Below, piece after piece: positions 1-7,618 of a stretch of DNA of 11,680 nt. The stretch spans positions 1 through 11,680 of the forward strand of contig JANXRU010000037.1 of the NCBI GenBank assembly GCA_025356715.1. The letters are read 5' to 3'. Position 1 is the first letter of the stretch. Each line of letters opens with the position of its first letter. This stretch comes from Bacteroidota bacterium. Its GTDB lineage: Bacteria; Bacteroidota; Bacteroidia; B-17B0; B-17BO. Below the pieces are notes generated by a model, which was given only the letters and a program-made list of their open reading frames with translations, did not search any database and was not told where the DNA came from. Position numbers and translations under genes: made by a program.

Positions 1-77
1 TCTTTTTATATACTTTTACATCACTCTTTTAACATATATATATTCTTCCGCCTATTTGGTATTTATAAATATTATTC

Positions 78-737
78 ATGAAAAAAACACATTTAATATT
101 AGCTATTATTGCCATTTTTAACTTAAATGCATTTGCTCAAGATCAGGACCCTAAAGCCAAGCCTATTTTAGATGATTTGAGTAAAACAACAAAGGCGTAT
201 AAAACAATAACGTCAGAATACGTTTATACTATTGTAAATAAAGACAAAAAACAACTTGAAAAATGGACTGGAAAAGTATTGATTAAAGGATCTAAATTTA
301 AATTAGAAATACCTGGTAATAAAATTGTATGTGATGCGAAAACTATTTGGGCTCAAAATAAAGATGCTGGAGAGGTTACGATTAAAAATTTTGATGTTAA
401 TAATGAAGATCAATTAAATCCAACAAAAATATTTACAATGTATGAAACTGGATTTAAATATAAGTATGAGAAAGAGGAAAAGGTTGGAGTTAATACATTT
501 CACGTCATAACTTTATTTCCTTCTGTTAAGCCAGAGAAAAAGAAATTTCACACTGTGAAACTTTATATTGATAAAGTAAAAAAACAAATAGCGCAAGTAG
601 TAATGTTAATGAAAGATGGCAGTACTCAAACTTATGAAATAAAATCATTCAAAACTAATACTGAAATAGCAGACGCTGTGTTTACCTTTGATTTAAAGCC
701 TTTTAAGGCGGATCAAATAATTGATGAACGAGAATAA
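78..737 (+). CDS. LolA-like outer-membrane lipoprotein carrier protein
   Basis: The 219-residue product begins with a classical signal peptide (MKK, hydrophobic core, then AFA before QDQ, cleavage near residue 20/21), so it should be periplasmic. The mature part resembles the LolA family: an N-terminal helix with LDDLSKTTKAYKTI, then alternating beta-strands such as WTGKVLIKGSKFKLEIP (about residues 63-79), a cysteine in IVCDAKTIW and a Lys-rich C-terminal half. LolA proteins carry lipoproteins from the inner to the outer membrane; in Bacteroidota similar proteins often lie next to ftsK, which would be left of the window if present. Length is normal. The ATG at 78 is the natural start because the signal peptide begins there; no Shine-Dalgarno is visible. 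The stop is 9 bp before aroE, suggesting cotranscription. The family call is by eye; the exact cargo role is inferred. Confidence 0.8.
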   Translation: MKKTHLILAIIAIFNLNAFAQDQDPKAKPILDDLSKTTKAYKTITSEYVYTIVNKDKKQLEKWTGKVLIKGSKFKLEIPGNKIVCDAKTIWAQNKDAGEVTIKNFDVNNEDQLNPTKIFTMYETGFKYKYEKEEKVGVNTFHVITLFPSVKPEKKKFHTVKLYIDKVKKQIAQVVMLMKDGSTQTYEIKSFKTNTEIADAVFTFDLKPFKADQIIDERE

Positions 738-746
738 TTTCCGAAT

Positions 747-1490
747 ATGAACTTCGGACTTATAGGCAAATCAATTTCCCATTCATTTTCAAAAAATTAT
801 TTTGAAACTAAGTTCGTAATTAATAATAACGTTAACGATACTTATTCTAATTTTGATTTAGAGAGTTTAGATTCTTTATTCCACATTATTATAGAAAAAA
901 GAATTAATGGTTTAAATGTTACGAAACCTTATAAAGAATTAGTAATTCCTTATTTGAATGAAATAGACCCCATTGCTAAAGAAATAGGCGCTGTCAATTG
1001 TGTTAAAATTTCTTTCAACGACAATATCCCTTATTTAATTGGTTACAATACTGATTATTTTGGATTTGCACAAAGTATTAAACCGTTTATGGAACCAATA
1101 CATCAAAAGGCTCTGGTGCTTGGTACTGGAGGAGCTTCAAAAGCTGTTTACTATGCTTTAAAGAATGTAGGTATTGACGTTTATTTTGTAACTACAGGTG
1201 TTAAAAAGTCGGCTAATTGCTTTCTGTATGAAGAGTTAAATGAATACGTGTTAGAAGCCTTTAAGTTAATTGTTAATTGCACTCCCTTAGGATTATATCC
1301 AGCAATTGAAGATTGCCCTGAAATCCCCTATCAATTTATTACTTCTGAACATTTAATGTATGATTTAATTTATAATCCAGAAGAAACTGTATTTCTAAAA
1401 AAAGGGAAAGTTAAGGGGGCTGTTACGATAAATGGATTGAATATGTTGAAATTACAAGCTGATAAGGCTTTGGAAATATGGAAAAGCTAA
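747..1490 (+). CDS. aroE: shikimate dehydrogenase (NADP+)
   Basis: This cytoplasmic enzyme reduces 3-dehydroshikimate to shikimate in the aromatic amino acid (chorismate) pathway. The family landmarks are present in order: the substrate-binding serines in GKSISHSFSK (residues 7-16), NVTKPYK with catalytic Lys63, GAVN with Asn84, YNTD with catalytic Asp103, the dinucleotide-binding loop GTGGASKA (126-133), NCTPLG, and C-terminal YDLIYNPEET and GLNMLKLQA. At 247 residues it is slightly shorter than the E. coli enzyme, as is common in this phylum. The second Rossmann strand reads VTTGVKKS where an Arg-containing N/S-R-T-type motif that grips the NADP phosphate is usual; the two lysines may substitute. 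It lies 9 bp after the LolA-like gene and converges with the next gene, stops 4 bp apart. Confidence 0.95.
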   Translation: MNFGLIGKSISHSFSKNYFETKFVINNNVNDTYSNFDLESLDSLFHIIIEKRINGLNVTKPYKELVIPYLNEIDPIAKEIGAVNCVKISFNDNIPYLIGYNTDYFGFAQSIKPFMEPIHQKALVLGTGGASKAVYYALKNVGIDVYFVTTGVKKSANCFLYEELNEYVLEAFKLIVNCTPLGLYPAIEDCPEIPYQFITSEHLMYDLIYNPEETVFLKKGKVKGAVTINGLNMLKLQADKALEIWKS

Positions 1491-1494
1491 GTAT

Positions 1495-2664
1495 TTATTC
1501 ATCCTCAGGTTCTTGTTTATCTTTTTTTACTTCAGGGCCATCTATTGCGCTATACACACGCCAGGTTGCGTAAACACTTTTATTTAACCGATTACTCAGG
1601 ATCACTATAGTTAAACTATCTTTTAATCGACGGTGAAAGGCTGTTCTATAACCATGCCACCAACCATTGTGAAAAATTTCTTTTTCAGGAGTCCCCATGT
1701 TTTTCATACGCCAACCTAAACCGTAATTACTTGTTCTTTTTTCGGGACTGTAAGGTGTGTAAGCTAATTCTTGAGTTTGATTAGAAAGTAATTTATTTTG
1801 AAATAAAGCAGTACTTAATAAAAATAAATCATAAGTAGTTGTGTAAATACCTTTATCTCCCATTACTCCGTCAAATCTATCATGCGAGACTTGTTTGAAT
1901 GTTTGAGTGTATCCTTGTGAAAAATTCGACTCAAAAAAATCTACATTATGATATGTATACGTATGTTTCATACCCAAGGGAATAAATAATTCTTGTTTCA
2001 AAAAATCAGAAAAGCTTTTCTTAGAAATCTTTTCAATAATTAAAGCTAATAATGCATAATTAGTGTTACTATAATTGAAACGCGTGTTAGGTTTTAAATA
2101 ACATTTTGGCTTATGTTTTATCATGATATCTAAAATATCCTGATTACTCAAAATAGTTGTTTGATTTTTTAATATTTGATCGCAGAAATAAGGATAATTA
2201 GGGATTCCAGAACGATGAGATAATAAGTTACGAATCGTAATATTCTTGAAAGGAAAATCAGGTAAAAAATCAGTAACGGATTGATCTAATTTTAATTTTC
2301 CTTGTTCGTAAAGTAATAGCACTCCAATACCTGTTATTACTTTAGATACAGAGGCTAATTGAAATAAAGTCGTATCGTTAAGCATTTGGTTTTTTTCCTT
2401 AACGCGATATCCAAATGATTTTTGATAAATGATATGATTGCTTTTTGCAATTAGCACATTGCCATTAAACATATTATGATTATACATTCTTTGAAAGAGT
2501 GTGTCTAAACGATATATTTCTGCTTTATATTTTACCGAATCAATCTTCGAATGAATAATTGGTTTTTCAGGAGCAATATAGATTGAAGGTGTACTCTTCT
2601 TTTCTAATTGATTGCAATTAACTATAAAAAATGATAAGGTTATTAATACAAATAAATAATTCAT
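1495..2664 (-). CDS. serine beta-lactamase-family hydrolase, probable lipoprotein
   Basis: The 389-residue protein belongs to the class C beta-lactamase / D-Ala-D-Ala carboxypeptidase fold (Pfam Beta-lactamase). Visible catalytic signatures are SVSK (Ser105 nucleophile, Lys108), the family motif LLSHRSGI (147-154), YSN (198-200) and HNG (332-334) in place of the third-box KTG. The N-terminus is a hydrophobic segment ending at Cys17 (FIVNC), an atypical but plausible lipobox, so the protein is probably anchored in the envelope. The C-terminus is a charged tail (KKDKQEPEDE). In this family most members are esterases or peptidases of unknown substrate, so antibiotic resistance should not be assumed. 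It follows the zinc-ribbon gene by 32 bp in the same direction and could share its transcript. The 3' end nearly touches aroE, leaving no space for a terminator. Confidence 0.88.
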   Translation of the reverse strand: MNYLFVLITLSFFIVNCNQLEKKSTPSIYIAPEKPIIHSKIDSVKYKAEIYRLDTLFQRMYNHNMFNGNVLIAKSNHIIYQKSFGYRVKEKNQMLNDTTLFQLASVSKVITGIGVLLLYEQGKLKLDQSVTDFLPDFPFKNITIRNLLSHRSGIPNYPYFCDQILKNQTTILSNQDILDIMIKHKPKCYLKPNTRFNYSNTNYALLALIIEKISKKSFSDFLKQELFIPLGMKHTYTYHNVDFFESNFSQGYTQTFKQVSHDRFDGVMGDKGIYTTTYDLFLLSTALFQNKLLSNQTQELAYTPYSPEKRTSNYGLGWRMKNMGTPEKEIFHNGWWHGYRTAFHRRLKDSLTIVILSNRLNKSVYATWRVYSAIDGPEVKKDKQEPEDE

Positions 2665-2696
2665 TGAAATGTTGGGACGGGATAATTAGTACTTTT

Positions 2697-3815
2697 TTAT
2701 TTATTGTATTTCATTGCAAAATAAATGATGGTTCCTATAACTGCTAAAACAGTAACAACCAATATAATAATTTTTGCAGCAGAGTAAGGTCTTTCTCCCT
2801 GAACTTCGCCTGTACGTGCATTAATTAAAAAACGATATACTTTTTCTTTATACTTATATGAACTAAGCCAAACAGGTAACAGAATGTGTTTGAAGGTAAT
2901 ATCATTATAACTTGAATCCATTGATAATATTTGTTGAACATCACCACCAATATCATTATTAACAGTTGTTCTAATAACCCCTTGCATTTTTACTTTTGCT
3001 TTTTCAAAACCGGTTTTTAAATCTACTTGATAACTCTCGGTTACAAAACCACTTAGATAACTATCGTTATAAGGCACTAATTCAGGTAAATCCCAAGGCT
3101 CTAATTCGTTTGCTAGATTTTCAGGTAGCGACTTTGAAGAAACAACTAACACATCATCAAATTCATTATGAACAGTTCCACTAGCTGGATACCAGTTTGT
3201 ACGCTGAACTTGGCGTGTTTGAGATTTTCCATTGCTATCAGTATAAGATTCTGTTACATAGTAATGAATACCTTTCATACCTGAATAATTTGTGATCGTA
3301 TTAGAATCGTATGTCCAATAAGGCATATACATTCCATTTAGTTTTTCGGCAGAATGTTGGGCGTATAACTTTAATTTATTTGGCGCAAACCATAAACCGT
3401 CAACCCATTTAATAAACAACTCTGTAGCTTTTTTTCTATCCACTTTAAATGGCAATAAGTAAGATGGGGCAATAATGGTTGATTTAGATGCATTTTTGAT
3501 AACTAATGGTGTATCGCAATAAGGGCAATTACATGATGTTACATTTGGTTTAAGTGTAGTTGCTGCCCCACAGTTATCACACTTTACTGTGCTAATTTCT
3601 TGTTTATCTTCCGTATGCGCTTTTTCGTTTAAAAAACTCTCGAAATCATTTTCTATTATCTCTATGTTTTCAGAAGACGTTATTTCATTTTTAGTGCCAC
3701 AGTATTCGCAATTAAGAAATGGTGTTCCAGGTAAATATTTTAAGTTTCCACCACAATTTTTACATTTTATTGTATTTGTTGTTTCCGCTGTTTTTTCAGA
3801 AAAGTCGTTTGACAT
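2697..3815 (-). CDS. double zinc-ribbon membrane-anchored protein, function unknown
   Basis: From the ATG at 3815 the product is 372 residues. It opens with two treble-Cys zinc ribbons: C18-x2-C21 with C36-x2-C39, and C79-x2-C82 with C97-x2-C100, joined by an acidic linker. A long central domain is rich in Trp, Tyr and Pro (PYWTYDS, NWYPASGT, EPWDLPELVPY, LLPVWLSSYKYK). The C-terminus carries one membrane segment (about 349-370) and a short basic end, so the bulk probably faces the cytoplasm as a tail-anchored protein. Similar proteins are often named TFIIB-type zinc-ribbon or helicase-like proteins, but no helicase motif is visible here. The frame stays open to an ATG at 3845; I prefer 3815 because the extra ten residues do not look conserved and the methionine at 3815 starts a typical polar lead-in to the first ribbon. 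Confidence 0.8.
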   Translation of the reverse strand: MSNDFSEKTAETTNTIKCKNCGGNLKYLPGTPFLNCEYCGTKNEITSSENIEIIENDFESFLNEKAHTEDKQEISTVKCDNCGAATTLKPNVTSCNCPYCDTPLVIKNASKSTIIAPSYLLPFKVDRKKATELFIKWVDGLWFAPNKLKLYAQHSAEKLNGMYMPYWTYDSNTITNYSGMKGIHYYVTESYTDSNGKSQTRQVQRTNWYPASGTVHNEFDDVLVVSSKSLPENLANELEPWDLPELVPYNDSYLSGFVTESYQVDLKTGFEKAKVKMQGVIRTTVNNDIGGDVQQILSMDSSYNDITFKHILLPVWLSSYKYKEKVYRFLINARTGEVQGERPYSAAKIIILVVTVLAVIGTIIYFAMKYNK

Positions 3816-4356
3816 AGTTGTAATTTTAGATAAACTAAAATACAATTTATTTTATATTGATTGGAATAAAGTATGAGTTTGTTAAAAAAAAGTTCATATT
3901 TAACGTTCACTAAAAAATAATTTTTATCAAGTTCTAATATAGCACCCTTGTGGATGTTCCATTTATCTAAGTCAAAATAAATAGGGTTAATTTGGATAAT
4001 TTTTTGAAATACCTACATCTATCTGCAGTTTTTGCATGCCTGATTAAATTAAAAATTGTAATAAATTGTCATTTTTGTTTAAATATTCATATTGAAAACC
4101 TGATTTAATCAAATATATTTTTTTTGTTTGTTTTGTTTCTGTTTTTTATACGTCATCAAACTTCCCTTTTAGGGATTTGGAATAATGATGACGTTAATAT
4201 TGTTAGTTAAATTTTTCATTTATGTTTTATACGGGACCGATTTAAAATTATTTTTATGAAAAAATAGTATTAAAATAAAATTTTTGTCATCATTAAATAT
4301 AATTATATCAGATATTTATAAATAATTCTGATATTAGTAAACAATAGAATAAAAAC
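3816..4356. other. gene-free AT-rich divergent intergenic region
   Basis: About 540 bp between two divergent genes must hold their promoters, but I cannot assign a convincing -33/-7 pair. Short inverted repeats seen: a 9-bp pair (4041-4049 with 4103-4111), an 8-bp pair ACGTCATC/GATGACGT (4150-4157 with 4187-4194) enclosing a small TCCCT/AGGGA hairpin (4163-4175), and an 8-bp pair ATATCAGA/TCTGATAT (4305-4312 with 4327-4334) close to the downstream start. No open frame of plausible coding character and no RNA gene was recognised. Confidence 0.6.
4305..4334. promoter_or_regulatory. inverted repeat upstream of class III aminotransferase gene
   Basis: ATATCAGA and TCTGATAT form a perfect 8-bp inverted repeat with a 14-nt AT-only spacer, ending 22 bp before the ATG at 4357. 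The position suits an operator or a 5' leader stem. In DNA this AT-rich, such pairs also arise by chance, so the regulatory reading is weak. Confidence 0.3.
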
Positions 4357-5568
4357 ATGCACCAAACAAATCGACAATTATTTTTAAATCATGTTGGACA
4401 GGTATCTCCCTCACCCATGAATCTGGAAATAGTAAAAGCTCAAGGGATTTATTTATATGATGTTAATAATAAATCGTATATTGATTTTATATCAGGAATC
4501 TCAGTAAGTAACATTGGCCATTGTCATCCAAATGTTGTAAAAGCAATTCAGCATCAAGCGGAAACTTATATGCACTTAATGGTATATGGTGAATATATTC
4601 AGGCGCCTCAAGTGCAATTAGCTAAGGCTATAACTGATGTTTTACCACCACAATTAAATTCTGTGTTTTTTACAAATTCAGGCACAGAAGCCACAGAAGG
4701 CGCACTAAAATTAGCAAAGCGAGTAACCGGAAAAACAGAAATTATTTGCTTCAAAGATTCTTATCACGGTAGTACAAATGGAGCACTGAGCGTAATGGGT
4801 AACGAAGAGTTTAAACAAGCTTTTCGACCTTTATTGCCTGATGTGAAAATATTGACTTATAATTCAATTGAGGAAGTTAATCAACATATTACTTCAAGAA
4901 CAGCAGCAGTTATTTTAGAACCTATACAAAGCGAAACTGGTTATACCGTTTCTTCAAAAGAGTTTTTGAAAACGATTCGTAAAAAATGTGACGAGCATTG
5001 TGCCTTATTAATTTTAGATGAAATACAAAATGGTTTTGGAAGAAGCGGAACATTATTTGCTTTTGAGCAATATCAAGTTATTCCTGATATTTTATTATTA
5101 GCAAAGGGAATGGGGGGGGGGATGCCAATTGGTTGTTTCATCAGTTCACAAAAATTATTGAATGAGTTTACTTATAATCCTGTTTTAGGAAACATTAATA
5201 CTTTTGGAGGGAATGCTGTTTGTTGCGCCGCAGCCTTAGCTTGTTTGCAAACCATTCAGAATGATAAATTGATAAATGAAGTAGAACGAAAATCGAATTT
5301 AATTAAATCGTTATTAATCCACCCAGCCATTAAAATCATTAAGGGTAGGGGATTCATGTTATCAATTGATTTTGAGGATACCGATTTGAATTTCAAAATA
5401 ATTGATACCTGTGTTAAAAATGGATTAATAGTCGATTGGTTTTTATTTAACACACACGCTATGAGATTAGCACCACCACTCATTATCACAGATGGTGAAA
5501 TAAAAGCAGCCTGTCAAATTATTTTAAATGCCATTAATATTGTATTAAATCACAAACCTATTTCTTAA
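4357..5568 (+). CDS. class III PLP-dependent aminotransferase
   Basis: The 403-residue cytoplasmic enzyme has the full class III (acetylornithine / ornithine / 4-aminobutyrate type) set: NSGTEA (107-112) for the PLP phosphate, YHGS (136-139), EPIQSETG, DEIQNGFGRSG with Asp221 for the pyridine nitrogen, Schiff-base Lys250 in AKGMGGGMPIG, and NTFGGN (281-286) with Thr282 for the phosphate of the partner subunit. The N-terminus (FLNHVGQVSPSP) and MHLMVYGEY are typical of a Bacteroidota group usually annotated only as aspartate aminotransferase family; the amino donor cannot be told from sequence. Length is normal. Codons 252-255 lie in a run of ten G (5112-5121), unusual in this AT-rich gene. 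The stop is 8 bp before tag, suggesting one transcript. Confidence 0.9.
   Translation: MHQTNRQLFLNHVGQVSPSPMNLEIVKAQGIYLYDVNNKSYIDFISGISVSNIGHCHPNVVKAIQHQAETYMHLMVYGEYIQAPQVQLAKAITDVLPPQLNSVFFTNSGTEATEGALKLAKRVTGKTEIICFKDSYHGSTNGALSVMGNEEFKQAFRPLLPDVKILTYNSIEEVNQHITSRTAAVILEPIQSETGYTVSSKEFLKTIRKKCDEHCALLILDEIQNGFGRSGTLFAFEQYQVIPDILLLAKGMGGGMPIGCFISSQKLLNEFTYNPVLGNINTFGGNAVCCAAALACLQTIQNDKLINEVERKSNLIKSLLIHPAIKIIKGRGFMLSIDFEDTDLNFKIIDTCVKNGLIVDWFLFNTHAMRLAPPLIITDGEIKAACQIILNAINIVLNHKPIS
5112..5121 (+). repeat. poly-G tract (10 G) inside coding sequence
   Basis: Ten consecutive G encode the end of Met252 and Gly253-Gly255 next to the PLP lysine. Glycine elsewhere in the gene mostly uses GGA or GGT. 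The gene is in frame at this tract length. Confidence 0.9.
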
Positions 5569-5576
5569 TTAAAACG

Positions 5577-6134
5577 ATGAATTGTACTTGGCCACAAAAT
5601 GATGCGTTAATGCTCCAATACCATAATGAAGAGTGGGGAACACCTGTTCATGATGATAAGAAACACTTTGAGTTTTTAGTATTAGATTGTTTTCAAGCAG
5701 GCCTCAGTTGGAAAACCATTTTGCATAGAAGGCATCATTTTAAAAAAGCATTCGCCAATTTTGATGTAAAAAAAGTATCAAAGTTTGATGAAAGTAAAGT
5801 GCTGGAGCTTATGCAAAATGAGGGAATTATCAGAAATAAATTAAAAATAACTGGAACTATTAAAAATGCTAAAGAATTTATTGAAATTCAAAAAGAATTT
5901 GGTTCGTTTGATACATATATTTGGCAATTTGTAAATCATAAAACCATCACTAACAAACCAAAATTATCCAGTGATATACCTGCTAATAGCAAAGAATCCG
6001 ACGCTATGAGTTTGGCATTAAAAAAGCGAGGATTTACGTTTGTGGGCTCAACCATTTGTTATGCATATATGCAAGCAGCCGGAATGGTAAATGATCATTT
6101 AATAACTTGTGATTTTTTTAAAGGGAACCACTAA
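5577..6134 (+). CDS. tag: 3-methyladenine DNA glycosylase I
   Basis: This base-excision repair enzyme removes 3-methyladenine from alkylated DNA. The 185-residue protein aligns by eye end to end with E. coli Tag: the zinc-snap ligands are Cys3, His16, His174 and Cys178 (NDHLITC), and the conserved blocks YHNEEWGTP, QAGLSWKTIL, NEGIIRNKLKI, WQFVNH, ALKKRGFTFVGSTICYAYMQAAGMVNDH are all present. The residue matching E. coli Glu38, which contacts the damaged base, is Asp37 here (LDCFQAGLSW against LEGQQAGLSW), a conservative but notable change. It starts 8 bp after the aminotransferase stop with no Shine-Dalgarno and is probably cotranscribed. Function is well supported; the effect of Asp37 is unknown. 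Confidence 0.95.
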   Translation: MNCTWPQNDALMLQYHNEEWGTPVHDDKKHFEFLVLDCFQAGLSWKTILHRRHHFKKAFANFDVKKVSKFDESKVLELMQNEGIIRNKLKITGTIKNAKEFIEIQKEFGSFDTYIWQFVNHKTITNKPKLSSDIPANSKESDAMSLALKKRGFTFVGSTICYAYMQAAGMVNDHLITCDFFKGNH

Positions 6135-6149
6135 AAAAAGGTTCGCCTT
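6121..6149 (+). terminator. imperfect hairpin across the tag stop codon
   Basis: AAGGGAACC pairs with GGTTC-G-CCTT (one bulged G) around an A-rich loop that contains the tag stop codon (6132-6134). No T-run follows, so this is a weak terminator or a transcript-end stabilising stem at best. Confidence 0.35.
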
Positions 6150-6180
6150 AAACTTGTTAATTACTCATAAATTATTACTG

Positions 6181-6222
6181 ATAACTTATAATTCATAACT
6201 CATAATTTATAACTTATTTATT
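6181..6222. repeat. degenerate 14-bp tandem repeat, about three units
   Basis: Units at 6181-6194 (ATAACTTATAATTC), 6195-6208 (ATAACTCATAATTT) and 6209-6222 (ATAACTTATTTATT) follow head to tail; a related 13-mer lies at 6163-6175. The repeat fills the gap between tag and the class IV aminotransferase gene. A TATTTTTG at 6223-6230 matches the Bacteroidota -7 form TAnnTTTG but has no TTG at the -33 distance and would leave almost no leader. Confidence 0.6.
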
Positions 6223-6237
6223 TATTTTTGAAATCAA

Positions 6238-7083
6238 ATGCCAGATACAAATTGCATATATAATGGTCACTTAATTAGCCTTTATGAGCCTGCTATAAGC
6301 TTTACCAATAGAGCTTTTCGATATGGCGACTCTTTATTTGAATCCATTCGTTATTCAAAAGGAAAAGTGATGTTTTTAGCTGATCATATTAAGCGTATAA
6401 AATTAAGTATGACTATTTTACGTATGAATGTCCCGGCTGAATTTACTATATCTAATATTGAAGCTCTAATTTTACATTTAATAGAACAAAATAACATAAC
6501 TACTGATGCTCGTATAAGATTAACCGTATTTAGAAACGATGGTGGTTATTATACGCCTGACACAAATGATATTTCTTTTTTAATAGAAACCGAAGTATTA
6601 GAAACAGAAGGTTATACTTTAAATCAAAAAGGGTTATGGATAGATTTGTACGCCGAAATTAAAAAGCCAATTTCTAAAATCGCACATTTAAAATCAGGAA
6701 GCGCCTTATTATATGTGATGGCAGGCCTAACTAAAAAATCACTTAAGCTAGATGATTGCTTGTTAATTAACGATAACGGACATATAATAGAATCAATTAG
6801 TTCTAATATTTTTGTGATAAAAAACGGTTCATTATATACCTCACCTTTAGCGGATGGCTGTATTGAAGGGGTTATGCGTAAACAAATATTATCTTTAGCA
6901 GGCCTAAATAGAATCTTAACTTTTGAACAAAGTTTAACCATGAATACCATTATGAATGGCGACGAAGTTTTTTTAACCAATGCCATCAAGGGAATTCAAT
7001 GGGTCGGACAATTTAGAAATATTTTTTACACCAATCGTCAAGCTCAATTTTTTACTGACCAACTTAATAACTTAGCAAAATAA
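6238..7083 (+). CDS. class IV PLP-dependent aminotransferase / lyase
   Basis: The 281-residue enzyme has the fold-type IV signatures: FRYGDSLFESIR (27-38), LADHIKRIKLS, Schiff-base Lys152 in HLKSGSALLYVMAG, Glu185 in ESISSNIFVI for the PLP pyridine nitrogen, SPLADGCIEGVMRKQIL, and the closing DEVFLTNAIKGIQWV. The family contains branched-chain and D-amino acid aminotransferases and 4-amino-4-deoxychorismate lyase (PabC); the size fits all, and I cannot separate them by sequence. The chorismate gene aroE in the same window does not decide it. The start at 6238 (MPDTNCIYNGHLI) fits family N-termini. The next gene starts 1 bp after the stop, so the two are almost certainly cotranscribed. Confidence 0.88.
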   Translation: MPDTNCIYNGHLISLYEPAISFTNRAFRYGDSLFESIRYSKGKVMFLADHIKRIKLSMTILRMNVPAEFTISNIEALILHLIEQNNITTDARIRLTVFRNDGGYYTPDTNDISFLIETEVLETEGYTLNQKGLWIDLYAEIKKPISKIAHLKSGSALLYVMAGLTKKSLKLDDCLLINDNGHIIESISSNIFVIKNGSLYTSPLADGCIEGVMRKQILSLAGLNRILTFEQSLTMNTIMNGDEVFLTNAIKGIQWVGQFRNIFYTNRQAQFFTDQLNNLAK

Positions 7084-7084
7084 T

Positions 7085-7477
7085 ATGATTACAACCTATT
7101 ATAAATTAATTGATGAAGCAATTAATGAGCTTGGCTTAAATCCAGATGATACCAAAGGAGAACAAGCCGGACAATGGAATTTAAAAAAAGGGAGATTTGA
7201 CATTATGATTGACGTTTGGGAACAAGAAAAGAATTTTTTGTTTCAAATAGTATGTCCTTTATGTTCATTACCTGATGATAATAAAGAGGGGTTTTTGAAG
7301 CATTTGTTAGAGCGTAATTATGGTATGAGTTCATTTGCTTATGCCATTATGGAAGATTCTGTGTTTTTAAAATATACCTCTGAAGCAAATACCTTAACTA
7401 AAGACTCATTGTTAATGTTGTTCAATAAAGCTGCCTTTTATACTGAACAAAGCAATTTTGTTCCTATTGAGGAGTAA
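7085..7477 (+). CDS. YbjN-like small acidic protein
   Basis: The 130-residue acidic protein has no signal peptide or membrane segment. It shows the alpha-beta pattern of the YbjN / type III secretion chaperone-like fold: an N-terminal helix (YKLIDEAINELGL), strands GQWNLKKGRFDIMIDVW and NFLFQIVCPLCSLPD, a helix KEGFLKHLLERNYG, then SSFAYAIMEDSVFLKYT and a final helix ending FYTEQSNFVPIEE. Members are thought to act as chaperones or adaptors, but no function is established for the Bacteroidota versions. It begins 1 bp after the class IV aminotransferase stop, implying translational coupling; whether it serves that enzyme is unknown. The family call is by eye and moderately sure. Confidence 0.65.
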   Translation: MITTYYKLIDEAINELGLNPDDTKGEQAGQWNLKKGRFDIMIDVWEQEKNFLFQIVCPLCSLPDDNKEGFLKHLLERNYGMSSFAYAIMEDSVFLKYTSEANTLTKDSLLMLFNKAAFYTEQSNFVPIEE

Positions 7478-7618
7478 AACTGTTATTTATTCGGCTTTAA
7501 TAAATTTGGTATTGTGTAATTGACTTTTTTTGTCTAAAATGTTCAGTCTTAAGCTGGATTAGAATAATATGTTGATTGCGCCTATAATTAACATTAGTTA
7601 TAGAACCCATGCATACAA

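Noticed and set aside
828..835. CGTTAACG palindrome in aroE as a partner for the palindrome near 10908
   Set aside because: Eight bases inside a conserved-length coding gene are expected by chance, and nothing else links the two places.
2996..3876. Plus-strand open frames of 62 and 95 codons opposite the zinc-ribbon gene
   Set aside because: They lie wholly or mostly antisense to a well-supported coding region and show no domain, signal or conserved-looking pattern.
5256..6989. Minus-strand open frames of 77 and 121 codons opposite the two aminotransferase genes
   Set aside because: Each is covered by a strong aminotransferase gene on the other strand; the translations look like reversed codon bias, not protein.
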